Below, one piece after another: positions 1 through 9,703 of a stretch of 64,000 nucleotides of DNA. Within the stretch, counting starts at the first letter, position 1; each line of letters begins with the position of its first letter. The DNA is taken from the NCBI GenBank assembly GCA_007988745.1, contig BJUT01000020.1:1-64000 (forward strand), given 5' to 3'. The position numbers and the translations under genes were made by a program. This stretch comes from Pseudoalteromonas atlantica. GTDB taxonomy: Bacteria > Pseudomonadota > Gammaproteobacteria > Enterobacterales > Alteromonadaceae. Below the pieces are notes generated by a model. That model searched no databases. It was not told the DNA's origin and saw only the letters and a list, made by a program, of their open reading frames with translations.

Positions 1-37
1 GTGGGCACTATGACATTACCAGGATTCAAATTAAAGA

Positions 38-67
38 AACCCGTTACAGCGGTGTAACGGGTTTTTT
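38..67 (+). terminator. Intrinsic terminator, first repeat copy
   Basis: An 8-bp stem CCCGTTAC (40-47) and GTAACGGG (54-61) is followed by six T. Its position after the 5S-like tail suggests it ends the rRNA transcript entering from the left. Confidence 0.85.
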
Positions 68-69
68 AC

Positions 70-213
70 TGTCTGGGGTTTAGTAAATAACCAAGAGCCC
101 ATGCCAAACTCAGTAGTTAAACAAAACAGCTCGAAGGCGAGCCCCGGCCAATGATAGTGTAGTATTTGCTATTTGACTCTCCATCGCTGTGGGCACTACG
201 ACATTACCAGGAT
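70..213 (+). pseudogene. Degenerate 5S rRNA-like gene
   Basis: The stretch opens with TGTCTGG and closes with ACCAGG, as a gammaproteobacterial 5S rRNA does. Inside it keeps recognisable 5S segments: CCATGCCAAACTCAGTAG at 98-115 resembles the 5S helix III region, and GATAGTGTAG at 153-162 resembles the loop E/helix IV region. It is about 144 bases long rather than about 116-120, with extra bases near 130-148 and 170-190, so it is unlikely to fold as a functional 5S. It could be a pseudogene or a diverged stable RNA; a terminator follows at 226-255. Confidence 0.55.
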
Positions 214-225
214 TCAAATTAAAGA

Positions 226-255
226 AACCCGTTACAGCGATGTAACGGGTTTTTT
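226..255 (+). terminator. Intrinsic terminator, second repeat copy
   Basis: This duplicates the terminator at 38-67. The stem CCCGTTAC (228-235) and GTAACGGG (242-249) is intact and followed by six T, although the 5S-like sequence before it has diverged. Confidence 0.85.
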
Positions 256-303
256 GCTGTCTGGGGCTTAATAAAAAGCCAAGATCTCATACTAACTCAG
301 TCT

Positions 304-601
304 CTGTAATGCCCGCCCTTGTAAATTCTTTGAGCCATAACATTCATATCCCTATATAACGCTAAGCTCCTGAAGCAAAGTCACGGCGCACATCGTGCTG
401 AGTGTAATCAGTTTTTTATAGCCTCGCAAAATGATTAAGGCTTATTGCGGATTGGTATTACTTTGATATAGAAAATATCACTTTGAAAATAAACATTAAG
501 TTCATGCTTATCTGCTATTTTATTCATGTAACATAGCTAGGCGTGCAGAAGTTGTGCGTGTTAAAATCAAATTTTTATAAATGCCAAAATAGAGGTGTCA
601 A
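304..601. other. Intergenic region before glsA, no gene seen
   Basis: I see no coding or RNA gene here. A weak 4-bp hairpin CTGA/TCAG with six T at 398-417 could end the third, truncated 5S-like copy. The only clear signal for glsA is the ribosome binding site GAGGTG at 592-597. Confidence 0.5.
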
Positions 602-1525
602 TTGCCCACTGCTGACTACCAAACTGTACTAGATGAAATAGCACACGAAGTGCGCCCTTTGTTATCACAAGGTAAAGTTGCGGACTATATACCTGCACTT
701 GCTGAGGTTTCTAGCGAGCAGTTTTCTATTGCTATTTATACCACTGATGGCGAAACCATTTGTGCGGGTGATTGCTCAAAACGTTTTACTATTCAGTCAG
801 TTTCTAAAGTAATGACACTCACAATGGCGCTACAGCGCTATGGCGATGAACTATGGCATCGGGTAGGCAAAGAGCCCTCTGGTACCGCGTTTAATTCTCT
901 TACGCAGTTAGAGTTTGAAAAAGGCGTACCACGTAACCCTTTCATTAATGCTGGCGCGATTGTGACGTGCGATGCTTTGTACAGTCGGTTATCAGCACCT
1001 CGCCACTCAATGCTTGAAACGTTTAGGCTACTTGCAGGTAATAGTGCAATAGTGATTGATAAAAAAGTGGCCAATTCTGAGTACGAGTTTAGGCATAGAA
1101 ATGCGGCAATGGCGCATTTAATGAAGTCGTTTGGTAATTTTGAGAATGACGTCGATGACGTACTTTGGTCTTACTTCAATTTTTGTGCGATTGAGCTTAA
1201 CTGTATTGAGCTAGCTAGAGCGTATAACTTTTTAGCGAATAAAGGGGTTGATTACAGCTCGGGTAAGCGAGTTTTGAGTAGTCGCCAGAATAAACAATTA
1301 AATTCGATTTTATTCACCAGCGGCTTATATGATGCGGCAGGTGACTTTGGCTACAGAGTGGGAATGCCGGGTAAATCGGGTGTGTCAGGCACTATATTAG
1401 CGGTATTACCGGGTAAGTTTACAGTGGCAGTATATTCACCAGGGCTTAATGAATTTGGTAACTCGGTGGCGGGGATAGCAGCATTAGAGCTGCTATCTAA
1501 AAAGCTCGATATTTCGATTTTCTAA
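602..1525 (+). CDS. glsA: Glutaminase
   Basis: Predicted to hydrolyse L-glutamine to glutamate and ammonia in the cytoplasm. The 307-residue product matches the usual length of bacterial GlsA and carries the serine-dependent SxxK motif of this beta-lactamase-like fold at S66-V-S-K69, then the conserved EKGVPRNPFINAGA block near residues 101-114. The start is TTG at 602 because GAGGTG lies at 592-597 and the upstream ATG at 581 is closed by an immediate stop. It is transcribed alone, and its 3' hairpin is shared with the convergent gsk gene. Confidence 0.93.
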   Translation: MPTADYQTVLDEIAHEVRPLLSQGKVADYIPALAEVSSEQFSIAIYTTDGETICAGDCSKRFTIQSVSKVMTLTMALQRYGDELWHRVGKEPSGTAFNSLTQLEFEKGVPRNPFINAGAIVTCDALYSRLSAPRHSMLETFRLLAGNSAIVIDKKVANSEYEFRHRNAAMAHLMKSFGNFENDVDDVLWSYFNFCAIELNCIELARAYNFLANKGVDYSSGKRVLSSRQNKQLNSILFTSGLYDAAGDFGYRVGMPGKSGVSGTILAVLPGKFTVAVYSPGLNEFGNSVAGIAALELLSKKLDISIF

Positions 1526-1533
1526 AATACCGC

Positions 1534-1562
1534 AATAGGGAGCACGTAAAGCTCCCTATTTA
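1534..1562. terminator. Shared hairpin between glsA and gsk
   Basis: A perfect 10-bp stem AATAGGGAGC (1534-1543) and GCTCCCTATT (1551-1560) lies between the two convergent genes. The gsk stop codon touches its right arm. The T tracts on both sides are short, so it may act as a modest bidirectional terminator. Confidence 0.6.
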
Positions 1563-2864
1563 TTGGTCCCAGTACACTTGCTCAAGGCAGTCTTCGCGCT
1601 CTGGCAGCCCACGTGATAAACGTGGAGAGTGCTGTACTAATACCTCGTAACTTGCGCGGTTAGCGTACTTACTAATTTGTGCAAGAGAAGAGTAGGTAAT
1701 GGCCTTTTGTTCGTGTTTTGCTGAGTTAGCGACATTTAACTTATGATAAACGTTTGCTGATAAATCGTGTAACACGGCAGCCAACGCACAATCGCCAGCA
1801 CCATTGGTGTTTTTGATTGAATCAGGCCCACCCATGAATGGCGCCGTATGGCTATACGCTTTTATCGGGTTTTCGCAATCGGATTTTTTCATTGCACGAG
1901 AAAATTCATAGCGATTAAAATCGGCAATGGCACCTGGTAATAGTGGGTACTCGGTTGCACGTTTAAAGCTCTCATCAACGTAACCGGCCATAAATAAGCC
2001 TTTTTCGCCAGCGGTACAAATAACTAAGTCTACCCAGTCAAGTGCTTTGTCTGCGGCTAATAATGGGTCTTCAAAGCCAGTAATTGCTAGCCCTTCTTCT
2101 TCGTTCATGGCAAGTATATCGACATGCTCGTTTACAAAGTTAGCCCACCAGGTTGGATCTTGCTCAATTAAAAACTTAGTGCCGAGTGTTAAAACTACCG
2201 GTACACCTGCATCGTTAGCGTATTTAACTGCTTGCATGGTTGCTTCAGTCATTGTTTCATCACCCTGTGTACGCATTAGGTAGGCGCTGATCACAAGTGC
2301 TGATGACTGCTCAATTAAGTGTTTATCGATAGACTCAGGCTTTAAGTGATTCATTAAACCGGCGCTAATTGCGAATGTACGCTCGCCTGTTTCATCAATT
2401 AAGGTAAAACAACGGCCAATAGGGCCATCTACTGGTTGTAAATAGTCTAAATCAACGCGGCTTGATGTGTTACATAAAAAGCGGTAGGCATAGCTGCCAA
2501 TTTTTATGTTTTCACTCATAACACCGAGCAATACTGAACGGTCATCTGCTAGTACAGAGTAGTTATGCATTGTGTTACCAATGGTGCCACCGGCAAATTC
2601 GTAATCAACCATGTCGTTTAGTTTTAAACGGTCGTAAAGTGCGTTAGTAATATCGCTATCAATAACTTGCGACATTCCTCGGCGAAGTTGAAACTCGTCT
2701 AAAAAAGCCTGATCGACTTTGGCCTCAATATCAACAACGATCTGATCGATACCCGTAATGTAGCTACGTTGTAATCGCTCAGTTGCGTTTAGCTGATTAG
2801 TAAGTGGATCTTTAGCTTCCACTGGAAAATAATGTTTATGTCTGCGGCGTCCAGGAAATTTCAT
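1560..2864 (-). CDS. gsk: Inosine-guanosine kinase
   Basis: ATP-dependent phosphorylation of inosine and guanosine to IMP and GMP in purine salvage. The 434-residue length equals that of E. coli Gsk, and the N-terminus (MKFPGRRRHKHYFP) is close to it. The PfkB/ribokinase signature NTNGAGDCAL near residues 353-362 contains the catalytic aspartate, and GGTIGN near residue 91 fits the substrate-binding glycine motif. It is convergent with glsA and divergent from tadA, so probably monocistronic. Confidence 0.95.
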   Translation of the reverse strand: MKFPGRRRHKHYFPVEAKDPLTNQLNATERLQRSYITGIDQIVVDIEAKVDQAFLDEFQLRRGMSQVIDSDITNALYDRLKLNDMVDYEFAGGTIGNTMHNYSVLADDRSVLLGVMSENIKIGSYAYRFLCNTSSRVDLDYLQPVDGPIGRCFTLIDETGERTFAISAGLMNHLKPESIDKHLIEQSSALVISAYLMRTQGDETMTEATMQAVKYANDAGVPVVLTLGTKFLIEQDPTWWANFVNEHVDILAMNEEEGLAITGFEDPLLAADKALDWVDLVICTAGEKGLFMAGYVDESFKRATEYPLLPGAIADFNRYEFSRAMKKSDCENPIKAYSHTAPFMGGPDSIKNTNGAGDCALAAVLHDLSANVYHKLNVANSAKHEQKAITYSSLAQISKYANRASYEVLVQHSPRLSRGLPEREDCLEQVYWDQ

Positions 2865-3005
2865 TTGCTACCTGTGTTGTGAGCTAAATAAAAAAAGCGT
2901 GAGATTATAGCGTAAATCACACTCTATGAGCCACGATAAACCACATTATTTTGTTTTATTTTTGCAATAATTTAATCAATTACGCATTTTAAACAGGCAA
3001 GTTGA

Positions 3006-3011
3006 TATAAT
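3006..3011 (+). promoter_or_regulatory. Possible -10 element for tadA
   Basis: TATAAT lies 31 bases before the tadA start in the gsk-tadA divergent gap. No good -35 was found at the expected spacing, so this is only a candidate. Confidence 0.35.
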
Positions 3012-3042
3012 ACCGAAAGAAAATTTATTTAAAGTAAGCACT

Positions 3043-3546
3043 ATGAACGATCTAAAAAGCGATGAGTATTGGATGGAGCAGGCATTAGTTTATGCCAATA
3101 AGGCGCAGCAATTGGGCGAAATTCCGGTAGGAGCTGTCCTTGTGAAAGATAACACGCTTATTGCAGCGGGTTATAATCGTTCAATTACTGATAATGACCC
3201 CTCTGCGCACGCCGAAATGATTGCAGTGCGTGAAGGAGGGAGAGCTTTAAATAATTACCGTTTAATTGATTGCACTTTGTACGTTACGTTAGAGCCATGC
3301 TCTATGTGTGCGGGGCTGTTAGTGCATAGCAGAATAAAGCGCCTTGTGTACGGTGCGCCTGATGCTAAAACAGGCTCGGCTGGGTCGATTATGAACTTAT
3401 TGCAAGAGCCGAGGCTGAACCATCAGGTAGAGGTGTTAGGTGGGGTGCTTGGTCAAACCTGTGGTAGTACTATTTCGGCGTTTTTTAAACAACGCCGAGA
3501 ACAAATTAAAGCGGCTAAAAAAGCAGCTCGTCAAATTAGTGACTAG
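3043..3546 (+). CDS. tadA: tRNA-specific adenosine deaminase
   Basis: Deaminates the wobble adenosine of tRNA-Arg(ACG) to inosine, which allows reading of CGU, CGC and CGA. The 167-residue protein has the zinc-dependent deaminase motifs: H56-A-E58 (zinc ligand and proton shuttle) and P85-C-x-x-C89 with the two cysteine ligands. Length and motif spacing fit bacterial TadA rather than cytidine deaminases. The last bases overlap the convergent small gene on the minus strand by 4 bp. Confidence 0.95.
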   Translation: MNDLKSDEYWMEQALVYANKAQQLGEIPVGAVLVKDNTLIAAGYNRSITDNDPSAHAEMIAVREGGRALNNYRLIDCTLYVTLEPCSMCAGLLVHSRIKRLVYGAPDAKTGSAGSIMNLLQEPRLNHQVEVLGGVLGQTCGSTISAFFKQRREQIKAAKKAARQISD

Positions 3547-3707
3547 TTAGCCTTATCTGAATCTACTTCTATCATTTGCTGCATCGCAAACATGCGACGA
3601 CGCCAAATAATTTTTTTATGTAAGTTACGTAGCATAATACGACGTCTGGTGGCTGTTGAATGAATAATATTGCGTTTTAGTTTTTGCGTGCGTCTACGTT
3701 TTAGCAT
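3543..3707 (-). CDS. Small, very basic hypothetical protein (54 aa)
   Basis: I do not recognise this protein. From the ATG at 3707 it has 54 residues; roughly a third are Arg, Lys or His, concentrated in the first 40, with a short acidic tail (EVDSD). The start is chosen because AGGAGA sits just upstream (about 3712-3717), whereas the longer reading frame up to 3743 lacks such a site. Its charge would suit nucleic-acid or ribosome binding, but that is inference. It is convergent with tadA and overlaps its stop by 4 bp. Confidence 0.6.
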   Translation of the reverse strand: MLKRRRTQKLKRNIIHSTATRRRIMLRNLHKKIIWRRRMFAMQQMIEVDSDKAN

Positions 3708-3953
3708 GTGTTCTCCTAATGCGTGAGAGTGAGAAAGGCACAAGATATATATTAAAAATCAGGTAAATATACTATAAACACACATTAGTGATCATTTCAT
3801 GACAAGTAAACAGATTTTTAATTTAGTTACTAGAGTGGTTAGGCCTGAAGGGGAAATTAGCGCCTGTTAAAACGAGGAAAGAATCGTTTAATGCCCACAT
3901 TTTAATGTTTCACAGGCCTGAATAGCCCATTTAAAAACGTAAATATAAACGCT

Positions 3954-5489
3954 TTACTGAGACTGCTGCGTGTTATTTTCACCTTGCTTACTTTTTTCTT
4001 CAGGTGAAGGCGAAGGGGTAGGTTCGGTTTTATCGTTGTTTATAGGCTCTTTGCTTGGTTGAGCTGCTTTTTCAACTTTAGGTGCTTCAGGTTCTGATTC
4101 AGGTTTTGGCTCTGGCGCTAGGGCATTATTTTCATCAAGCCATACAAGTGCATCGTAATACCTGCGAATGTTATCAACATATTTTACCGCAACATCGCCA
4201 CGTGCATAGCCGTAACGGGTTTTACGGTAATAACGTTTTTTGATTAAAAGTGGTAAGCGCTTTTTTACATCGGCCCATTTATCAGGGCTCGCCCCTTGTT
4301 GTTCGGTAATAATGCGCGCGTCGTTAACGTGCCCCCAACCTACATTATAGGCTGCCAGTGCAAGCCAAGTTCTATCGGGCTGCGGGATTCTGTCGGGGAT
4401 GCGTTTAACGAGCTTAGCTAAGTATTTAGCTCCGCCACGGATGTTTTGCTCTGGCTCTAACCTATTTGTTACGCCCACCTGTTTAGCGGTACTGCGTGTC
4501 AGCATCATAATGCCTCTTACACCTGTAGGCGATTTAGCGCGAGGGTTCCACATAGATTCTTGGTAGCTAAGCGCAGCAAGTAAGCGCCAGTCAAGGCTAC
4601 CTGCATATTGCTCAAACCAAGGCCTGTAAGTGGGTAGCGTTTCTTTTATAGCTTCAATGTACGCAAGCGTATTAACGTAGTTAAACTGGCGTACGTGCCC
4701 AAAGTACTTTTCTTCGAGCACATACAGCTGGTTACTTTGTTTTACGTCACCAAAAAAGGGCACTAGCAGTGCATAAAGCGAATCATCTTTTGATTTATTA
4801 AGGATCCAAGCTATGGGGTCATTTCGGGTAACTGAAAAGCCAATACTTAAATTTGGGTGGTAACGTCTAAACAGCGAAAGCGTGTGTGAGTCGGCGAGGG
4901 TGTAATCTATTTCGCCATCGATAACTGCTTGTAAAAGCTCCTCTTCATCGAGTTCTTCGGTTTCTTGCCAAGTTAAATCTGGGTTACTCTTTTTTATTTT
5001 TTGTAAGGTTAAAGAGTGGCTACTTTTGGCTATAACTGTAAAGTTTCCATCAAGGTCGTCAAATTCACGTGGGCGAACTCGACCTTGTTTATAAACCAAC
5101 TTTTGGCTAATTGTTCTGTAAGTGGGGCCATAGCGATATTGCTGTGCACGTACTTTGTTGTAGGTAAGTCCTGAGGCTATTAAGTCTAAATCACCACTTT
5201 CAAGGCGCTCAAACATATCTGATAAATTAAAAAACGGAACTATTTCTAGTTCAACACCTAGGTAGTCGGCAAAAGCTTGAGATAGCTCGTATTCAAAACC
5301 TTGCTCGCCTTGCACGGCTTGGTAGTAGTTGCTGGCACTGGCAAGGGTACCTACACGTATTTTGTTTTGTGCTTTAATTTGGGCAAGTTGAGTTTGTTGC
5401 TCCTGCATATTACACGCACACAACAACATAACTAAAGTGATGATAATTATTAGCTTTTCTTTCAACATTAACCGCCCCATAAAGCTCAT
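3954..5489 (-). CDS. mltF: Membrane-bound lytic murein transglycosylase F
   Basis: Cleaves peptidoglycan glycan strands to anhydromuramyl products at the outer membrane. The order is a lipoprotein signal with acylated Cys26 (LCAC box), a periplasmic solute-binding-like regulatory domain at about 43-265, then a family 1 lytic transglycosylase domain from about 287 with the catalytic Glu311 in SYQESMW and the AAYNVGWGH motif. A tail after about residue 450 is rich in Pro, Glu and Lys and looks disordered. The start could also be M8. It is divergent from purL. Confidence 0.92.
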   Translation of the reverse strand: MSFMGRLMLKEKLIIIITLVMLLCACNMQEQQTQLAQIKAQNKIRVGTLASASNYYQAVQGEQGFEYELSQAFADYLGVELEIVPFFNLSDMFERLESGDLDLIASGLTYNKVRAQQYRYGPTYRTISQKLVYKQGRVRPREFDDLDGNFTVIAKSSHSLTLQKIKKSNPDLTWQETEELDEEELLQAVIDGEIDYTLADSHTLSLFRRYHPNLSIGFSVTRNDPIAWILNKSKDDSLYALLVPFFGDVKQSNQLYVLEEKYFGHVRQFNYVNTLAYIEAIKETLPTYRPWFEQYAGSLDWRLLAALSYQESMWNPRAKSPTGVRGIMMLTRSTAKQVGVTNRLEPEQNIRGGAKYLAKLVKRIPDRIPQPDRTWLALAAYNVGWGHVNDARIITEQQGASPDKWADVKKRLPLLIKKRYYRKTRYGYARGDVAVKYVDNIRRYYDALVWLDENNALAPEPKPESEPEAPKVEKAAQPSKEPINNDKTEPTPSPSPEEKSKQGENNTQQSQ

Positions 5490-5603
5490 ACCCCGTTATA
5501 CCAAAACTTCACTATGGCGTCACTTAGCGTTTAGCTTTTATTGGTAATTTTGCTGGTGTTTATATAAATAAAAAGTTAATTTTCTGAAAAGCGCAATTTG
5601 GAG

Positions 5604-5632
5604 TTAAAACTCGGTGCTACATAGACTATAAT
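5604..5632 (+). promoter_or_regulatory. Predicted sigma-70 promoter of purL
   Basis: TATAAT at 5627-5632 is preceded at 17-bp spacing by a poor -35 (TTAAAA, 5604-5609). It lies 36 bases before the purL start. I did not find a clear PurR operator palindrome around it. Confidence 0.5.
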
Positions 5633-5667
5633 GCCCGCCTAAAATATCGTTCAATCCCTAACCCCGG

Positions 5668-8600
5668 ATGAAATTATCTATGTTGATCCTTCGTGGTGCA
5701 CCAGCACTTTCAGAGTTCAGAGTTAATAAAATTTTAGCGCGTTGCAAACTATCGCAACTTCCAGTCACCAATGTATATGCCGAGTATGCACATTTTGCCG
5801 ATTTAACCTCGCCTTTGAGTGTTGATGAGCAAACTAAGCTTGAAAAACTACTTACTTACGGTCCAACTATTGCCGAGCATACCCCAGCTGGCACACTTAT
5901 TTTAGTTACCCCTCGCCCTGGCACCATTTCACCATGGGCATCTAAAGCAACTGACATAGCGCATAACTGTGGCCTTAAACAGGTTCACCGTGTTGAGCGT
6001 GGTATTGCTTATTACGTAGAAGGTGAACTAAGTGCAGAGCAGCTTGCTCAAGTAACGGCGTTATTACACGACCGTATGACCGAGGCAACGCATAGCGAAC
6101 TTGCTTCTGCAGCGCAGTTATTCCGCAATGACTCACCTCGCGAAATGTCATCAGTTGACATTTTAGGTGGCGGGCGCGAAGCATTGGCTGCGGCAAACGT
6201 TGAACAAGGTTTTGCGCTTGCTGATGACGAAATAGACTATTTAGTAGAAAACTTTAAAAAGTTAGGCCGTAACCCTAACGACATAGAGTTATTTATGTTT
6301 GCGCAAGCAAACTCTGAGCATTGTCGTCATAAAATATTTAATGCTGATTGGACAATCGATGGTATTGAGCAGCCTAAATCGCTGTTTAAAATGATCAAAA
6401 ATACATTTGAGCACAATCCTGAAAATGTGCTGTCGGCGTACAAAGATAACGCAGCAGTAATGAAGGGCTCAAAAGCGGGTCGTTTCTTCCCGAATGCGCA
6501 AGGTGAATATGCGTATCATCAAGAAGACATAGAAATTTTAATGAAGGTAGAAACCCATAACCACCCAACAGCTATAGCCCCATTTTCTGGTGCGGCTACA
6601 GGCTCAGGTGGTGAAATTCGCGATGAAGGCGCAACAGGCCGCGGCTCTAAGCCAAAAGCGGGTTTAGTTGGTTTTACTGTTTCTAACTTACGTATTCCGG
6701 GTTACGAGCAACCGTGGGAAAGCGACTTTGGTAAGCCTAATCGTATCGTAAATGCGCTTGATATTATGATGGACGGCCCTTTAGGTGGCGCGGCATTTAA
6801 TAATGAGTTTGGACGTCCTAACTTATTAGGTTACTTCCGTACCTACGAAGAAAAAGTAACAAGTCACAATGGTGAAGAGGTGCGTGGTTACCACAAGCCT
6901 ATTATGCTTGCAGGTGGTTTAGGTAATATTCGTGCTGATCATGTTCAAAAAGGGGATATTCCAGTCGGTGCAAAACTTATTGCACTAGGTGGCCCTGCAA
7001 TGAACATTGGTTTAGGCGGCGGTGCAGCGTCAAGCATGGCATCGGGCCAATCAAACGAAGATTTAGATTTTGCTTCTGTACAGCGTGAAAACCCAGAAAT
7101 GGAACGCCGTTGCCAAGAAGTGATCGATAAGTGTTGGCAACTAGGGGATGAAAACCCAATTGCGTTTATACACGATGTAGGCGCCGGTGGTTTATCGAAT
7201 GCGTTTCCTGAGCTTGTAGATGATGGTGGCCGTGGTGGTAAATTCCAACTACGTGATATTCCTAACGATGAGCCGGGCATGGCCCCACACGAAATTTGGT
7301 GTAACGAATCGCAAGAACGTTATGTACTGGCTGTAGCGGTTGAAGACTTTGATCGTTTTGAAGCCATTTGTAAGCGCGAACGTGCGCAGTACGCAGTAAT
7401 AGGTGAAGCCACAGAAGAGCGCCACTTAACTGTTGCCGACAGCCACTTTGATAACAGCCCTGTTGATTTGCCGCTTGATGTATTATTAGGTAAAGCACCT
7501 AAAATGCATCGCGATGTAACTTCAAAGCAAGTTACCGGTAAGGCAATTGATGCAGAGTCGATTGATATAGCTGAGGCTGCTCAGCGTTTATTACGCTTAC
7601 CTACTATTGCAGAAAAAACATTCTTAATTACTATTGGCGATCGCTCGGTTACCGGTTTAGTAGCACGAGATCAAATGGTGGGCCCTTGGCAAGTACCTGT
7701 GGCTAACTGTGCAGTTACCGCAGCAACGTACGACACTTATCACGGTGAAGCTATGTCACTGGGTGAGCGCACGCCGGCAGCACTATTAAATTATGGTGCA
7801 TCGGCGCGTTTAGCCGTGGCAGAGTCACTAACCAATATTGCCTGTGCCAACATTGGCAGCCTAGAGAACATTAAGCTATCGGCTAACTGGATGGCTGCAG
7901 CCGGTCACCCTGGTGAAGACGCCGGCCTTTACGAAGCTGTAAAAGCGGTGGGCGAAGAGCTTTGTCCTGCGCTTGGTTTAACTATCCCTGTAGGTAAGGA
8001 TTCTATGTCGATGAAAACGACATGGAAAAACGAGGACGATAGTGCTGAGCAATCAGTTACTTCTCCGTTATCACTTATTATTACTGCTTTTGGCCGTGTT
8101 GACGACGTGCGTAAAACAGTGACTCCGCAGTTACGTACTGATAAAGGCGATACATCACTTATTTTAGTTGACTTAGGCGCGGGTAAAAACCGACTGGGCG
8201 CATCAAGCCTTGCACAGGTTTACAAGCAGCTTGGCGATGTAACTCCAGATGTTGACAGCCCTGAGCTACTGAAAGGCTTTTACAATGCCATGCAAGCACT
8301 TGTCGCGGATAGCAAGCTACTTGCTTATCATGACCGCTCAGACGGTGGTTTATTTACTACTGTAACTGAAATGGCATTTGCTGGGCACACCGGTGTGACT
8401 GTTGATTTAGCTGGGTTAACCGGGACAGACCTAGAAGCCCTTTATAACGAAGAGCTTGGCGCGGTAATTCAAGTTGCTAACAGCGATTTAGATGCCGTAA
8501 ATGCTGTGTTTGAACAACACGGTGTAGCTGCAATTAGCCACGTGATTGGCTCGCTTAATAGCGACGATAGCATTGTATTTAAGCGCGGTGAGCAAACTGT

Positions 8601-9570
8601 ACTTAATCATACTCGTACTGAATTACGTACTATTTGGGCCGAAACAACGTACCAAATGCAAGCACGTCGTGATAACCCTGATTGTGCTAAGCAAGAGTTT
8701 GATGCCAAGTTTGATGCAAAAGATCCAGGCTTAAACGTAAAACTTAACTTTGACTTAAACGAAGATATAGCCGCACCGTACATTGCAACGGGCGCTAAGC
8801 CGCAAATGGCTATTTTACGTGAGCAAGGCGTTAACTCGCATTTAGAAATGGCTGCTGCGTTTAACCGTGCAGGTTTTGCCGCTGTTGATGTACACATGAG
8901 CGATATCCTCGAAGGGCGTTTAACCCTTGAGCAATTTAAAGGCTTAGTGGCATGTGGTGGTTTCTCTTATGGTGACGTATTAGGCGCCGGTGAAGGCTGG
9001 GCTAAGTCTATATTGTTTAACGATATGGCACGCGATCAGTTCCAAAGCTTCTTCCACCGTGAAGACACCTTTAGCTTAGGTGTGTGTAATGGTTGTCAAA
9101 TGTTATCAACATTGAAAGAGTTAATTCCGGGTACTGAGCATTGGCCACGTTTTGTAACAAATAAGTCAGAGCGTTTTGAAGCTCGCTTCAGTTTAGTTGA
9201 AATACAAGAAAACCCGTCTGTGTTCTTTAATGGAATGGCTGGGTCGCGTATGCCAATTGCTGTATCTCATGGTGAAGGCCATGCTGAGTTTGCAAACGAT
9301 GCTGCCACTAAAGCTGCGCTTGAAAGCGGCACTGTTGCGGTTAAATTTGTAGATAACTACGGTAATCCGACAACGCAATACCCGGCTAACCCGAATGGTT
9401 CACCAGAGGGTATTACCGGTATTACCTCTACTGATGGCCGTGCCACTGTAATGATGCCGCACCCTGAGCGTGTATTCCGCGCTGTTGCTAACTCGTGGCA
9501 CCCAGATGAGTGGAAAGAGGATAGCCCATGGATGCGTATGTTCCGCAACGCACGTAAAAATGTAGGTTAA
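5668..9570 (+). CDS. purL: Phosphoribosylformylglycinamidine synthase (large, single-chain)
   Basis: Fourth step of de novo purine synthesis: FGAR, glutamine and ATP give FGAM. The 1300-residue chain is the large gammaproteobacterial form, with the N-terminal PurS-like region, the two-half synthase domain ([11 protein letters not shown] near 290) and a C-terminal glutaminase. Catalytic residues seen in the glutaminase are Cys1140 (GVCNGCQ), His1265 and Glu1267 (PHPERVF). It is monocistronic with its own terminator at 9613-9641. Confidence 0.97.
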   Translation: MKLSMLILRGAPALSEFRVNKILARCKLSQLPVTNVYAEYAHFADLTSPLSVDEQTKLEKLLTYGPTIAEHTPAGTLILVTPRPGTISPWASKATDIAHNCGLKQVHRVERGIAYYVEGELSAEQLAQVTALLHDRMTEATHSELASAAQLFRNDSPREMSSVDILGGGREALAAANVEQGFALADDEIDYLVENFKKLGRNPNDIELFMFAQANSEHCRHKIFNADWTIDGIEQPKSLFKMIKNTFEHNPENVLSAYKDNAAVMKGSKAGRFFPNAQGEYAYHQEDIEILMKVETHNHPTAIAPFSGAATGSGGEIRDEGATGRGSKPKAGLVGFTVSNLRIPGYEQPWESDFGKPNRIVNALDIMMDGPLGGAAFNNEFGRPNLLGYFRTYEEKVTSHNGEEVRGYHKPIMLAGGLGNIRADHVQKGDIPVGAKLIALGGPAMNIGLGGGAASSMASGQSNEDLDFASVQRENPEMERRCQEVIDKCWQLGDENPIAFIHDVGAGGLSNAFPELVDDGGRGGKFQLRDIPNDEPGMAPHEIWCNESQERYVLAVAVEDFDRFEAICKRERAQYAVIGEATEERHLTVADSHFDNSPVDLPLDVLLGKAPKMHRDVTSKQVTGKAIDAESIDIAEAAQRLLRLPTIAEKTFLITIGDRSVTGLVARDQMVGPWQVPVANCAVTAATYDTYHGEAMSLGERTPAALLNYGASARLAVAESLTNIACANIGSLENIKLSANWMAAAGHPGEDAGLYEAVKAVGEELCPALGLTIPVGKDSMSMKTTWKNEDDSAEQSVTSPLSLIITAFGRVDDVRKTVTPQLRTDKGDTSLILVDLGAGKNRLGASSLAQVYKQLGDVTPDVDSPELLKGFYNAMQALVADSKLLAYHDRSDGGLFTTVTEMAFAGHTGVTVDLAGLTGTDLEALYNEELGAVIQVANSDLDAVNAVFEQHGVAAISHVIGSLNSDDSIVFKRGEQTVLNHTRTELRTIWAETTYQMQARRDNPDCAKQEFDAKFDAKDPGLNVKLNFDLNEDIAAPYIATGAKPQMAILREQGVNSHLEMAAAFNRAGFAAVDVHMSDILEGRLTLEQFKGLVACGGFSYGDVLGAGEGWAKSILFNDMARDQFQSFFHREDTFSLGVCNGCQMLSTLKELIPGTEHWPRFVTNKSERFEARFSLVEIQENPSVFFNGMAGSRMPIAVSHGEGHAEFANDAATKAALESGTVAVKFVDNYGNPTTQYPANPNGSPEGITGITSTDGRATVMMPHPERVFRAVANSWHPDEWKEDSPWMRMFRNARKNVG

Positions 9571-9612
9571 AAACGACATATACAAGTTAGATTCATAATC
9601 TAGCTGTAAAAT

Positions 9613-9641
9613 AAAAAAGGCTGCACTGTGCAGCCTTTTTT
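9613..9641 (+). terminator. purL terminator
   Basis: Stem GGCTGCA (9619-9625) and TGCAGCC (9629-9635) with a 3-base loop is flanked by an A run and followed by six T. Confidence 0.9.
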
Positions 9642-9703
9642 GATTGCGTAGATTTAAAATTACGATAGTTTGTAAGGTATGAATAAAAGCTTATAAGGAC
9701 AGT

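Larger units (their letters stand above)
1..303 (+). repeat. Tandem repeat of 5S rRNA tail, terminator and 5S head (period 188)
   Basis: Bases 1 to about 114 reappear from 189 to about 303 at an exact offset of 188, with few differences over the first 80 bases and more later. Each unit holds the end of a 5S-like gene, a spacer, an intrinsic terminator and the start of another 5S-like stretch (TGTCTGGGG). Copy one is cut by the window edge, so an rRNA operon probably lies to the left. The second copy decays into unrelated sequence after ACTCAGT near 301. I infer duplication at the end of an rrn operon followed by decay. Confidence 0.75.

Noticed and set aside
1..303. Repeat considered as insertion sequence ends or a CRISPR array
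   Set aside because: Only two and a fraction long units are present, with 5S-like content and rRNA-type terminators; no transposase or spacer pattern is seen.
5490..5667. PurR operator before purL
   Set aside because: No palindrome close to the known gammaproteobacterial PurR site was seen in this gap.
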